From: Paramyrothecium sp. XJ0827
Lineage: Eukaryota; Ascomycota; Sordariomycetes; Hypocreales; Stachybotryaceae
Length of the DNA: 64,000 nucleotides
Assembly: GCA_020881915.1 (NCBI GenBank)
Contig: JAJFPB010000002.1
Coordinates: 558,001 to 622,000, forward strand
Direction: 5' to 3'
Made by a program: the position numbers and the translations under genes. Within the stretch, counting starts at the first letter, position 1, and each line of letters starts with the position of its first letter. Below are positions 9,765 through 20,645 of this stretch, in pieces. The notes beneath the pieces were generated by a model. The model saw nothing but the letters and a program-made list of their open reading frames with translations, did not search any database and was not told where the DNA came from.

Positions 9765-10868
9765 CTAATCTTGGGAACTTGCAGTATAGTCCACTTCTGG
9801 CCACTTCTCAGAAGGCCCGTCCAGGATGGCTTGCTTTTCACCCCGTAAATGCTCATCAAAGAACGCCGTGATATATGTATTTGTAACGTCGACCATTCGT
9901 TTCCCATCGATGGGGCCCACCTCGCGGCTAGTGCCAAATATCTTCCAGTAGGCCGCATCGCTGAACTCCAGGTGTGAAGACCCGTTGACGGTGAGCAACC
10001 GCCACCAGCCAGTCTGCTCTTGGAAGTAGTTCTGGAACGTTGGATCATAGGCACTGTGACCTTCAGAAGCCAGCAGGAGCGACGGTTTGCCTAGGTCTGA
10101 GCCGGGGTTGCTGTTCCACCAATCCCATATGGTGCCATCCAAATTAATGGCTGCAGCGACAGCATCACTCTCTAAAGCCACCGTCAGCGCAGCAGAGCCA
10201 CCAAGAGAATGGCCGAAGGCTCCAATGCCATCCGTTTTGAAAGAGGCATTCAACTTTGTTGAAAACTCGGGCAGGTAGTCGATGAAGTGTAGCATTTCCC
10301 TGGCCCGTACTGCATTCAAGCCTTCCAGAAAGGCCAAATCTTCGGGGGAATAGTCCAATGGGAGCCCATAAACTGCCGTACCGTTCGGCAAACGCAAGAA
10401 AGGCTGTTCAAAAATGTGATCCAACGCAGCAACAACGTAACCCTGCGATGCTAATTCCGACAGCAGAACGGTGTAGCCATCGGTTGGTGGGCCCCAACCT
10501 CCCGGCCCAAAGACCAGAGTCGGCCCTGAAATTTCTGGGAGAAATGTTGCGTTCCAACGGATGGTAGAGGTTAGACTCGATATGTTAAAATCCCACACAT
10601 CGGCATATCCTTGTGCTAGTTCAGGCTCAAGATATCGTACTGGTGCTGATGGTTCATCCCTTGTCGGATAATATAAGGTTGCCAAGTACTCGGTCGAAAT
10701 ATTGTTTGGAGAAATTATGTCAGGCTTGTTGACAAATTCGATGACATGACGACGGATGCCCACGTTGTACTCACCCGTGGGAGGCGGAATGGCCAGAGGA
10801 TTGGTACATTTTGTCGCTAGTGATTGACCGAAGACGGCGAAAAGAATCAGAATCGCGTGTGTCTTCAT
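9765..10868 (-). CDS. Secreted lipase/esterase, PAF-acetylhydrolase-like
   Basis: 367 residues from the ATG at 10868. This start gives a secretion signal (MKTHAILILFAVFGQSLA); an upstream in-frame ATG at 11006 would bury it behind a basic stretch and is less likely. The alpha/beta-hydrolase nucleophile elbow is GHSLGG (Ser about 221), preceded by a GPGGWGP oxyanion-hole segment. The family (platelet-activating-factor acetylhydrolase isoform II / chlorophyllase-like) hydrolyses short-chain esters. Several N-glycosylation sequons (NIS, NAT, NGT, NGS, NAS) support passage through the secretory pathway. Substrate unknown; it may degrade plant or lipid esters outside the cell. Confidence 0.82.
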   Translation of the reverse strand: MKTHAILILFAVFGQSLATKCTNPLAIPPPTGEYNVGIRRHVIEFVNKPDIISPNNISTEYLATLYYPTRDEPSAPVRYLEPELAQGYADVWDFNISSLTSTIRWNATFLPEISGPTLVFGPGGWGPPTDGYTVLLSELASQGYVVAALDHIFEQPFLRLPNGTAVYGLPLDYSPEDLAFLEGLNAVRAREMLHFIDYLPEFSTKLNASFKTDGIGAFGHSLGGSAALTVALESDAVAAAINLDGTIWDWWNSNPGSDLGKPSLLLASEGHSAYDPTFQNYFQEQTGWWRLLTVNGSSHLEFSDAAYWKIFGTSREVGPIDGKRMVDVTNTYITAFFDEHLRGEKQAILDGPSEKWPEVDYTASSQD

Positions 10869-12122
10869 GTTGGTTATCCTGATTGAGGTTTTAAAATATC
10901 TAGAGTAGGACTCGACCGTCCCCTCTTTGTGGCGCTTCTTTGTTTCCTTTAAGTAGTTGTTTATGCGGCGCAGTTGGTAGCTGAACAAAAAGCCCCGTGA
11001 ACCCATGTCAGTCTCAAAGAGGCAGTTGGAAATACTTCGCTAGGGTGAAACGACCTCATTAATTGGTCAACACTACGGGTCATAAGCACTACTTAGAGCT
11101 GGGTCTGATAATGAGGGGGCGGGCTCGCTTGCAACGGCGTGTCTGCTTTATTACACATATCTGCGATTATGTAGTCTATCTACGGGTTGAGTAATTCTCG
11201 TACAATCAGCGCCGCAGCCACATCATCGTGAGGAATATAGTATTTCTAATTGGTTGCCCTAATATCATGGGAGCGGCCTCGAGACCACAAGAAGCGACCG
11301 CAACAAGAGGCACCAAGAGGGCCTCTTATCTAAGTTCAAGTTTACGAGGAGTGAAACAGGATCATGGCTTCCTAATGTAGGGTTTGGAGCTTTGATGTGA
11401 TGGTATTATGTGCCTTTGCAAACAGGAACAAACAGCACACGCCTCATGCTTGCCAAATTTTCGTTTTGGCCTCCTCATTCCCTTCCTCCTCTATCGACCA
11501 TCCAACGGCGACTTGCACGCTAAAAGAACTCAGCACCGGGTCTAGACTTCTTCCAAAGCGTAGCAAAGGCCACCGAAATAGTGACCTATGCCTCTCGTCC
11601 TTGCCATGGATCGAAACGGCCTACTATATCTCCCTGGTCCCGACCTCGTTCCCGTAGCATTACTACGCCAGGTTCTCTCGGTCGCTCACCATTCCAAACT
11701 GCGCTCTGAATCTACGAAAGGTAAGAAATATGGCTAACTGGCTATTTTTGGTGGAAAGATAATATCTTATGTATACCTTCTCTTTATAAAGCACGGCCGA
11801 GCTCGTTTGTTAAGTTATTTGCCCTCCCATTTGTCCTGAAAAGTGATCGAACGTAAAATTCGCTTTGAAAAATCAGCAGCATTAACTTTGCGAGAGGTGA
11901 ATGATTGTGGGCTCCATGCTTGTCTTGACGCCAATTGCGAGGTGTGAAATAAATGAATGGAGCTTGAGACAAAAATGGATTGCTTGCAGGAGATGTATGA
12001 GCTGCTGTATCTAAGAAATATGGACTGAATTGACGTACGGACAACTAGGTGAGTCTTCTGCCCTTGAGAAAAGCACGAAAGTGCATATTTACTCTTGATA
12101 GTGGTATTTAAACACAATATAT
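10869..12122. other. Intergenic, nothing recognised
   Basis: About 1.25 kb between the esterase start and the stop of the NLR-like gene. Short frames around 11397-11657 (plus) and 11784-12126 (minus) have no recognisable domain or plausible splice extension. Confidence 0.5.
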
Positions 12123-15100
12123 TCACCCCTCCTTCCCATGGAGGTGCGTAGGGTCTCTTTCGATGATGGCTTTGGTGGTGGGAGGAACCTGTTCTGCATG
12201 CCCAGTCTTTGAAAGTCTGTTTCTTATTTGTTCTGAGTATGCGTTGAATAAGCGCTCCATGAGATCAAGCTCGAGCCGACCAGTGTCGTTTAAGCCGGAA
12301 TAGAGCTCTCTGTCGATTGTGGCGCCGTGATCCACTAGTAGACAGAAGACTGCGCTCGGCTCGTCGTCGTAAGGCAACCTTTTTGGCATCTCCCCTGCTT
12401 CAAGCTGCTTCCGCAATTTGTAATCTGTCTCGTGAGGTTTTATAGAGTGGTCAAAAGGCCTGTAGGGACCAGTACTTATCGACCAAGCGTCATAAAAGAA
12501 TCGGCTTTCCGAATCAGATGACTCAAGATAGTTGCTAGGAGCATTGATTTCCTCCACGACGGTCGGTGAACTAATAGAAGCCATTGTTGGCTGTTCTTGA
12601 TCTGATAGGTCTTTCTTTGGAGGCTTCGTTACCGGATCAGAATTATCATCCTTCAACTGGATCCCTTCGTCCCGCGGGCTTTCTGCCATTGGTGCCATGT
12701 TCCCATCATCTAGAGACCCTTCGGTATTTGAGCACTCAGGGCTAGCCGTGAGATAAAAGGGCCTTGATGGAGGAGTGGCACGCACGTAGGCGGCTAATAA
12801 TGCAGTCCTCAAGATGCCCGAGGCCTCGTTAACTTCGGCCCCGTGCATTAGGAGAAGTCGGACGAGCTGGGTATTCCCGATTATGCATGCGCGTTGCAAT
12901 ATCGTAGTTCCGTCATCCTCTTTCACCGTCAAATCTGCACCATGCAGCACCAGTGGCACAGCCAACTCAAGTTCCATTTCGTCTAGTGCCATTTGCAAGG
13001 GAGATCGTCCTTCTGCATCCACAATATTTGGGTTTGCTCCACGCTGAAGCATGCATTCAAACCCTTGTCGGCGAGTCTGATTGTAATTAGTATCATTGAA
13101 TCGGAAAAACAACGAGTCGTCCCAGTTCACCCGTAGAACTGCCTGAATAGGTGTGTCCCCAGCACAAAATTGCAGAGGTTCTCCAATATCCAACTCTGGA
13201 AGGGGAGCGTTTACGTCGGCACCCACATTGACTAAAACCTCAAGGACATCAGATCTGCCAGCCAAAATTGCTAGTAGGACGGCAAATGGATGATTGGAGT
13301 TGATATCTGATGCTTGAATCGCAAGATCCATGGCCATCTCCATTGTTGATCCACATAAGCATGCAAGCTCCAGAGGTGTAAGTTGCCAAGGAAGAGAGAA
13401 CACCGAAGATCGGTGATCAAGCTTCGCCCCCTTGTCAAGAAGGCACCAAACCATCTCCGATGTGCCATTGAAAATAGCAGAGTGGAGAAGGCTTCCGTTG
13501 TAATATTCTCGTTGGAGATCCAGTCCGCTTTCAACGAGGTGGCGTACCATGCCGCTCTGCTTGTATCGAATGGCAAGCTCGATCGCTGATTCCCGGCTGG
13601 TACTCGAGACGGTGTTTGCGCCTCGTACTACGAGTGCTTCAAGTACGGCCTCATTCGAATTTTTAACAGCCGTGTATAGAAGAGTGAAGGTCTCAACAGG
13701 ATTTTCAGGCGCACGCTTCACTTCAGGCAGCTCACGTCCGAGTCTTGTGCTTCCATTCCATCCATCACATGAGAAACTGGGGTTCAAAATGCCATCATCC
13801 ATCCACTTTACTAGAAAGCGCACGTCGCCAACTGCAGCACACCAAAAGGCAGGGTAAAAACGTTGAAACCCGAGCAATTGATCCGCGTTTAGGCGAACAC
13901 CATGATCCAAGAGATTGTATAGCATGACATAGGCTCTCCATGAGCAGCTCCCATAGATAGGGTGGCCATAAAGTCGGTTTGTGAGATCGTACATGTCGTT
14001 GCGAAGCTCGTCCGCGGCTGGGAGCTTTTGCGTCGCAAACCTGAAATAAGTAAACCAGTACTTGACACAGTGGAGGATCCATCTCAACGGTGCCTGAAGC
14101 TGTAGAACGCCTACATCTGGACGCTGGAATTCGATTGCCGTTTCATTTAAGCCATTTTGCATCGAAACAATCTTCAGCTTGCCCAAAAAGCCAGTTATGA
14201 AACCAACCTCATGTTCTCCCAACAAACATGCGTATCTGTTCTGGATGATCTGCTCGACGTGGTCAAAAGCACTTCTGGGTGGCCAATATTCATCCACCAG
14301 TTTAATACTGGCCGGAGCCACTCCTTCCCGATCCTCAAGAGAATCAGGCACAGAGAATCGCAGAAGCGTTCTAACGCATATTCTTGCTGCAAACGCCGCC
14401 AACTCGGCCATATCCCACTTCGTCAAGAGATACTCGACGACCGACAAGTGGGAGAAGCGGCAGAATACCACATTATCGACTTGGGTGTATGCGCCAAAGC
14501 CTGCATCATCTTCAGTTGAATATGTTTCCGATAGGTCTGAACTCGAAGAGGTCCAGCTGCTCTCGAACGGCCCAGCATGCAGCGACGCGGAACGTATAGC
14601 CTCGTTTGTGTATCCATGCACGCGGTCAAAATTTTGCCAACGTGAATCACCAATCCTTGAATTGCGCTCTACAGCTCTGTGCACAAGCTGTGCCTCTTCC
14701 ATTGATACATAGGTTGAGTATGTCGCCCCACCATGATAGACGTCAATGAGATCATGGCAAGCTTCCAGTACATACATGGGTCCGATGTCGACATCCTCGT
14801 TGAAGGATGAGTCTGGATCTTGGCAGGCTGCGATAGCTAGCTCGCCGGGCGTCATTGGCACAGTTGAAGCAATCAAAATCTTCATCGCCGTAAGTGCAAC
14901 ATCGCTTTTGGCTCCCCGTTGAGACCCTATAGTTTCATATATTCTGTCGTACGTAGCTTTTATACCAATGGGTAGGTCATTCAAGTATTTGCACACATCA
15001 CTGTCGCGTTCGAGCTTCAGAAGATCGTGGATATGCAAAGCAGCCCATTGAAACCTATTTTATGTCAGGTATGCTAATACCGGATTCCGGACGATGATAT

Positions 15101-17333
15101 GTCGGTAGCCCACCGATTGATACGGAGTGGGAGGAGAAGACTTACATGCCTTGACTCTTCATTTGGAATGTTGTCAACACTTGCTGTTTCACGGTTTCCG
15201 CCATGCGAGTTCTGCAATACCGACTGAACATCATCTGCTCGGAAACAAATTTTTCAATGTCACCTTGATTCCTTAATGCCGTTACTTTTAGGTGATCCCC
15301 TGAGGAATACCGGGAAGCAATGTCATCATGCTCACGACTCGCAATGAATATCTTGACAGGATGCCCGGCCTTGTGCATTGTTATATCCAGTGTATCCAAC
15401 AATACATGGCGAGTGTCTTTGTCGCATTCGTCCAGCCCATCCAAAACGAGAGTGGTTTGTGGGAAGATATTTACGAGTTCCAGCAAGAGAGCGGCACATT
15501 GCTCTTGGGTCATCGAGGATGCGAATCCGTTGGCTTTGGCTTCGATGTATTTACCACGAACACATTTCACAATAGTCGTGCCCGACAAAGATGCTGCCAG
15601 CTGCCGCAGTAGGGTTCGTAGAACCCATGTGGGGCTTTTGTGCTTATCCCGATTGCGGTCACAGAAGAAGAACGCTAAGCCTTCGTTGCTCGTCCGACTT
15701 GAAGTTAGCGAGAGTAGGTCATCAATCACTTTCGTTGAGAGTTTAGTCTTGCCGGCGCCGGCTGGGACTATGAATCAGTACGAAATTCACCCCATCGGGG
15801 AAAAGTGTGTTACTCACGTATGCCATGTAGCCAGAGACAAATTGATGCACTTGTGGTTCGCCAGTCGCGATACACCTCATCGTCGAGAAGCCATTGGCCA
15901 GTTCCTTCTGTTCGGCCATTCCGGGCGTTGTAGAGATCTGCCTCGTACTGGATGTCAGAAATCCATTGCAGAATTGCACATCTCTCCTCCAATCCACAAT
16001 GTTCAAAATACTTTGCCCTCTCAGCCTCCGATAGCAAGATGTGCTGTGAAAGAATGCGTTGCATTGCCCCCATCTGCTGACTCCAAGCTTCGCTTGAGAG
16101 CGCTCTGGACTCTCGTTCGCAGTTAGCGGCGTCTGCTTCAATCCTTGACTCGAGCCGTTCAATTTCAGCAAGTCGCGAAGAAAGTGCAGACGGATTAAAA
16201 GTCGCATGAATGCCTCTTTTGGCCGATGAGTAAGTAACCAACTTCATCAAGTATACCAAGAAGCTCAGAATTAAAGTATAAAGGTCTACCAAAGACCTTC
16301 CTAGCAGTATGGCACTGTCTTGTCCGAGGCCCTCGACGCCGTCCAGGTAGAGCTTTCGATAAACTTGGCATCGCGCAAGCAAGTGGCTCACTTTCTCCGC
16401 CCCAAGGAGCATATGGCCCGCAAGCTCTTGTTCCATGGTCGCGGCCTACAATGAGTCAATTGCCATTCATTTCTCAGAAGCGAAGCCCAGACATCCAGAA
16501 AAGATAGGTTCTGCTCGATTGCATCCACACTCATCTTCAGCTCTGCCGGGGGGGGGGGGTTAACTTTCCTGCAACAAGAATCTGATGGCCGCCCAAGGAA
16601 GCGCAGCGTGGACAGGGTCGACCTGAATGACCAAGTCCCCTACTTCTTTGAACTTGTTAAGCCAAGCCACCATCTTACTCGCTAGATCACGGAGGATGAT
16701 GTCGCGACCGCGAAAAGGAAACTTCCACGCCTTGTCATCGAGTCGATTTATCCTCTCGGAAATAAGCGACGTAAGTTTCGAGGCCTTTTCATCAGTCAAG
16801 CCTGGTCCCGTTGGCTGCTCCGCATCCTGTTGAGTGATAGAAGCCCCGAGAGGGACTGAATGGTCGTCGAAACTTAGGTCAAGCTCCTCCAAGGCTTGTC
16901 TTTCATCGTTCGTCAGACGGCCAATGGCACGGTACCAGTAAGCATTTTGAAGGTTCAGGCCCGAGGATTTCAATGTGGCTGCTTCGGATGTCACTGCCAC
17001 GTCTGCAGTGGGTGGTGCTACCGAAGTCGTAGCTGCGTTTGTCGATGTAGTTGTACTGTTCGAAGGATTGGGTTCTAAGTGGCCTTCAGGGAGGGTGAGA
17101 GGTGGCCGTGTAGTATCCGAAAGAATTCCGGTTGTATCGGGCCTCTCCGAGTTTGAGATATTTGCTGTCTCCTGCTGCGTCACATTCTTGTGTCGGCTAG
17201 GCGGTCGTCCGGGTGGCGCTGCAGCCTGGTCGTGGTTTTCGGAAGCCTTATTTCTTCCATCATCACCAGTCGCAAGTGGCTTTCGATATGCACTTATGAA
17301 CTTGGTCTTGCCCTTTGACAGCAGCGCTTTCAT
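12123..17333 (-). CDS. NLR-like protein: NWD/NACHT-N domain, NACHT, ankyrin repeats (5' junction suspect)
   Basis: Exons: 17333-16565, 16445 (or ATG 16436)-15818, 15761-15146 and 15054-12123. The last three join in frame (introns 15817-15762 and 15145-15055) and encode about 1388 residues from the ATG at 16436. The first exon ends in the conserved NWD NACHT-NTPase N-terminal motif (PVHAALPWAAIRFLLQ). The NACHT domain has P-loop PGAGKT, completed exactly by splicing at 15818/15761, and Walker B LVLDGLDE. The C-terminal half carries ankyrin repeats (for example around 13.5, 13.2 and 12.9 kb). Such STAND proteins act in fungal non-self recognition and cell death. Oddity: the only GT donor after the FLLQ motif (16564) leaves phase 1 while the acceptor before 16445 needs phase 0, so exon 1 may be disconnected by a 1-nt lesion. 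Confidence 0.82.
16546..16559. repeat. Poly-G tract inside the first NLR intron
   Basis: A run of twelve G (plus strand) lies just inside the presumed first intron of the NLR-like gene, a few bases from the donor. It is prone to slippage in replication and in sequencing. Confidence 0.85.
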
Positions 17334-18806
17334 CTTTCCGCGCAGTTGCAGCGATCAGATGCAACACACCTTCGTAGCTGGAGAGTGGACGGAAGCTACT
17401 CAAATGTCAGAGTGATATATTAGACGTGCATATCGACCATGAAGAGTCCTTAGACGTATGTTCTCGTTAGGTGCCGATAGGTTGTGTCAATTGGGATCAA
17501 TTGAAATGTTCAACCCGAATGAGCTGGCCGTTGGCGAAAAGAGTATCAACGTGAGAGTGAGGCTGAGCGTCGTCACGTGTCTATTTGGAAATCGGCGAAT
17601 CAATATCGGCAAAGGATTTGTATGCTTACCCTGTGAGTTTTCCTCCTTGCTGACAACCCTCCTCGAGCTGCAATACAGGTAATTGGTGTCATGAGATGAT
17701 GACTTTCAAATTACTTCATGGTTGAGTGACAGGCTACGGTTACGTAGAACACTTTATCGTATATGATACCTAAATGAGTTTCCGACGGGACATTTATCTT
17801 CTTTTTCATGTACAGCTCCGACACTCCAGTCTTAATAAATACGACCTGATCCTAAAGTTCACCTCATCCTTCCCAACCTAAAATTATCGTACAACTCATC
17901 TAGTTGGCAACTGAAACACTTTCAGCGGGGTATTAAATAGATGCTACTGTTGCCACTCTGTAGTTGACAACGCTCCTTTCCCAACATGCACTCGGCCATG
18001 ATTTGATACGAAAACAGTCCTTGTAGCTGTGATGCGACGTTTCATCTACAAAAGGCAAGCCAGGCCCAGCCCTGATATGAATGATGACCGCAATCTTCAG
18101 AGCGCCTGGCTATGCCAGAACTGTGCAGCGACAGACCGACTCCGAGATCAAGACACACTTTGGAGTTATAGGTCTTGTAGTGCTTGTAGAGAGTGCCTTC
18201 TATAGCTAGATGCTTTGGGTAGGTATTCTCTAAAACTCGCTTATTGATTAGCTTTTATTTGCGTCGATTGCTAATGGAGCAATTGACTTTGTGCTCTTCA
18301 TCTTTCATGATGAGGAGCTCGACGCAGAAAACGCATCCGGCGGACCTTGGTAGATGAACGCGGCCCCGAAAACCCCTTACTTGCGCTAACCGTTGATCAG
18401 GCATGTATCGACGAGGCTGGAGCGAGGTTATCGTCCATGCCACCCGAGGTACTACGCTGATACATATCTTGCGAGCCGTTGATACTACTCGCCACCCTCC
18501 TCCTTGGCCTCTACTGGCTGAGCATCTTCACCTTAGTGGGTTGGGGGGTGTGCAAGGAAGGCGATGCTTGCTCGTATTGGAAATTTAATGTTAGCACGTG
18601 GCACGGTAGAGAACATTCCCGCCAATGAGTAGTAGACGAGACGGCCCTCTGCCACCTCTGTCAAGAACATCTTACGCGTGTTAGGTTTCTGTCAATTCTT
18701 AGTCTAGTCAATGATTCATCAACGCAATCTGACTGTCTAGTGCTTGCCAATCTAATGTTCCCCAAATACAGATCGTCTATTTCTAAAAAAGATCAAAACC
18801 TTCTTA
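17334..18806. other. Intergenic, nothing recognised
   Basis: Promoter side of the NLR-like gene and 3' side of the F-box gene. No supported gene, RNA or repeat was seen. Confidence 0.5.
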
Positions 18807-20645
18807 TCAGTTAGGCTGAGTGAGACGCAGGATAGGGTTTGTCGCAGCGCCCATGCGAACAATGTAATCTTCCAACCCAGTAAAGAGTTTTTGTAGAGAC
18901 GCCTTTGCCGCATTGTCCCGCCTCTTCTGCCTTTTTGAGACGAACCTATCGCCTGCTGCGCTCTGATACCCAAATTCACCACCCTGCAATCTGCTGACTA
19001 GCTTTATCTTCACCTCCTGCCTCTGCTCCGGATTGACGGCTGCGACTTTTTGCCTCAGGGCCTCTGTGACTGGGAGCCAATTCCCCTCGATGAGATCAAC
19101 GTGTGACAAGGAAAATTGACGTAGTCCGTGGCCAATGTTATTATAAACATTGAGCAAGGACTCCTCATCAAGCTTCATATTTGACATAGAAGCTTCTGTC
19201 AGCCTTGGCCAGCTGGTACTGCTTAAAAGATTTACTGCGTTGTACCAGGCATGATGTGGGCCTTCTAAACCTTGGTTCAGGCCAAGAGAGCGCATATCAA
19301 GGTACAGATTCTTGATGTGATGGCCGGAGAGAGCGGCACTCAGATAGGTATCTACGCACATCTTTTCTGCGCCTGAAAGATGTGTATCTCTAACACGCTG
19401 ACGATTACTGTAGTACGGTTGCTCAGGGTTAAAATGGAACAACTCTAGGTTCGCACAGGCGGACCGGAAAGCATCCCATTGGCCGTTGTTGCAAGCAGTG
19501 GAGGCGCCGGAACATAGGAGTGTGAAGTTAGTTCTGAGAGGGAAACAGCCAAGATTCAATTGTCGTAATTGGACCCCAGCTTCATGGATTGCAATGGGCA
19601 GGGAGGAGAGAACGGTGACTGGCGTCATTTCAGCTCCCTGCGATAGTGCAATGTTCTCCATCTCCTCCCACCCAGAGGATTTTGCAAGTTGTGTCAATAG
19701 AAGCTCCTTGTTTTGCATGACTTCGATGACGTGGTCTGAGTTGAGTGTACTAAAATCGCAGCTCCCCCAGATGGGATGGTCGACGAGATTGAGGCCGTAG
19801 CAATTTGGCAGTTTTGCCATCGCTGAAGAAATTGTGGCGATAAAAGATCCATCGGTGAGAAGTCGAAGCTGTTCCTCATGGATACGTCGATATTGCTCAT
19901 GTGCCCGTTGCAGAAGCTGCTGGGCTTCTTTTGCCCCGAAATTGCTTTTGGGCTCGTACTCCAAATCGTCACTCTCGCTAGAGGAAACCTCAATGTCCGA
20001 CTCAGAATGCTCCAGGTCTGGTGAAACTCTCGCATCCTCGGCTACGGTGTCTGTTGATTGTACATGAACGCCATCCCAAACCGATTGGATATATATGCAC
20101 TCCGTTTCGAGATCCATCAAGAGTCTATACCGCTCACTCTCCTCTGTAGCAGCTCGCGGCGCAACCCCTCGAAAGAAGTAGGCTTCTGAATGATACCTCA
20201 AGGTGCAACCCATTTCATACATCAAACGCCGGCAAGAAGCTTTGAACAGTTGAAGATCATTGGCCACCTCCGCGAGGCGGTAGCGTAAATCTACCCTGAC
20301 TTCGTGTATGCCCGACGCAATTCTTTTGTGCTGAGAAATGGAAACCAAGCGGTTAAGGGAAGCCTGATCGAGGCTGACAGTGACCGTTGGCATCATGAAG
20401 GGGGACGCGATGTCGTTAAAGCGCCGAGACACGAGGCGAAGGTTTTGTACGGACGTGATCCCGTCGACAGCCGTTTCTCTCTTTGAGGCGAAACCAATGG
20501 CGTTGTCTTCTCGGCGGACTTGCAATAACAGTTCGAAAACGCGACTCAGAATTGCTGAAGGCAAGTCGTTGATGGTGGTGGAGTGGGACAGCGCGATGCG
20601 CTGCTCACGATGCGCGACGGGATGTGCGCTCTTCGAGATCTTCAT
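18807..20645 (-). CDS. F-box domain protein
   Basis: Single-exon gene of 612 residues. The N-terminus (about residues 22-85) has the F-box pattern INDLPSAILSRVFELL followed by LRLVSRRFNDIASP. There is an acidic, Ser-rich low-complexity stretch near residues 200-235 (DIEVSSSESDDLEYEP). The rest has no clear WD40 or LRR repeats but has the Leu-rich spacing common in fungal F-box proteins. F-box proteins serve as substrate adaptors of SCF ubiquitin ligases through Skp1; the substrate here is unknown. The gene lies upstream of the NLR-like gene in the same orientation but with a 1.5 kb gap, so linkage may be fortuitous. Confidence 0.8.
   Translation of the reverse strand: MKISKSAHPVAHREQRIALSHSTTINDLPSAILSRVFELLLQVRREDNAIGFASKRETAVDGITSVQNLRLVSRRFNDIASPFMMPTVTVSLDQASLNRLVSISQHKRIASGIHEVRVDLRYRLAEVANDLQLFKASCRRLMYEMGCTLRYHSEAYFFRGVAPRAATEESERYRLLMDLETECIYIQSVWDGVHVQSTDTVAEDARVSPDLEHSESDIEVSSSESDDLEYEPKSNFGAKEAQQLLQRAHEQYRRIHEEQLRLLTDGSFIATISSAMAKLPNCYGLNLVDHPIWGSCDFSTLNSDHVIEVMQNKELLLTQLAKSSGWEEMENIALSQGAEMTPVTVLSSLPIAIHEAGVQLRQLNLGCFPLRTNFTLLCSGASTACNNGQWDAFRSACANLELFHFNPEQPYYSNRQRVRDTHLSGAEKMCVDTYLSAALSGHHIKNLYLDMRSLGLNQGLEGPHHAWYNAVNLLSSTSWPRLTEASMSNMKLDEESLLNVYNNIGHGLRQFSLSHVDLIEGNWLPVTEALRQKVAAVNPEQRQEVKIKLVSRLQGGEFGYQSAAGDRFVSKRQKRRDNAAKASLQKLFTGLEDYIVRMGAATNPILRLTQPN

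Noticed and set aside
11397..12126. Small frames downstream of the NLR-like gene
   Set aside because: They have no domain, no signal peptide and no plausible exon partners.
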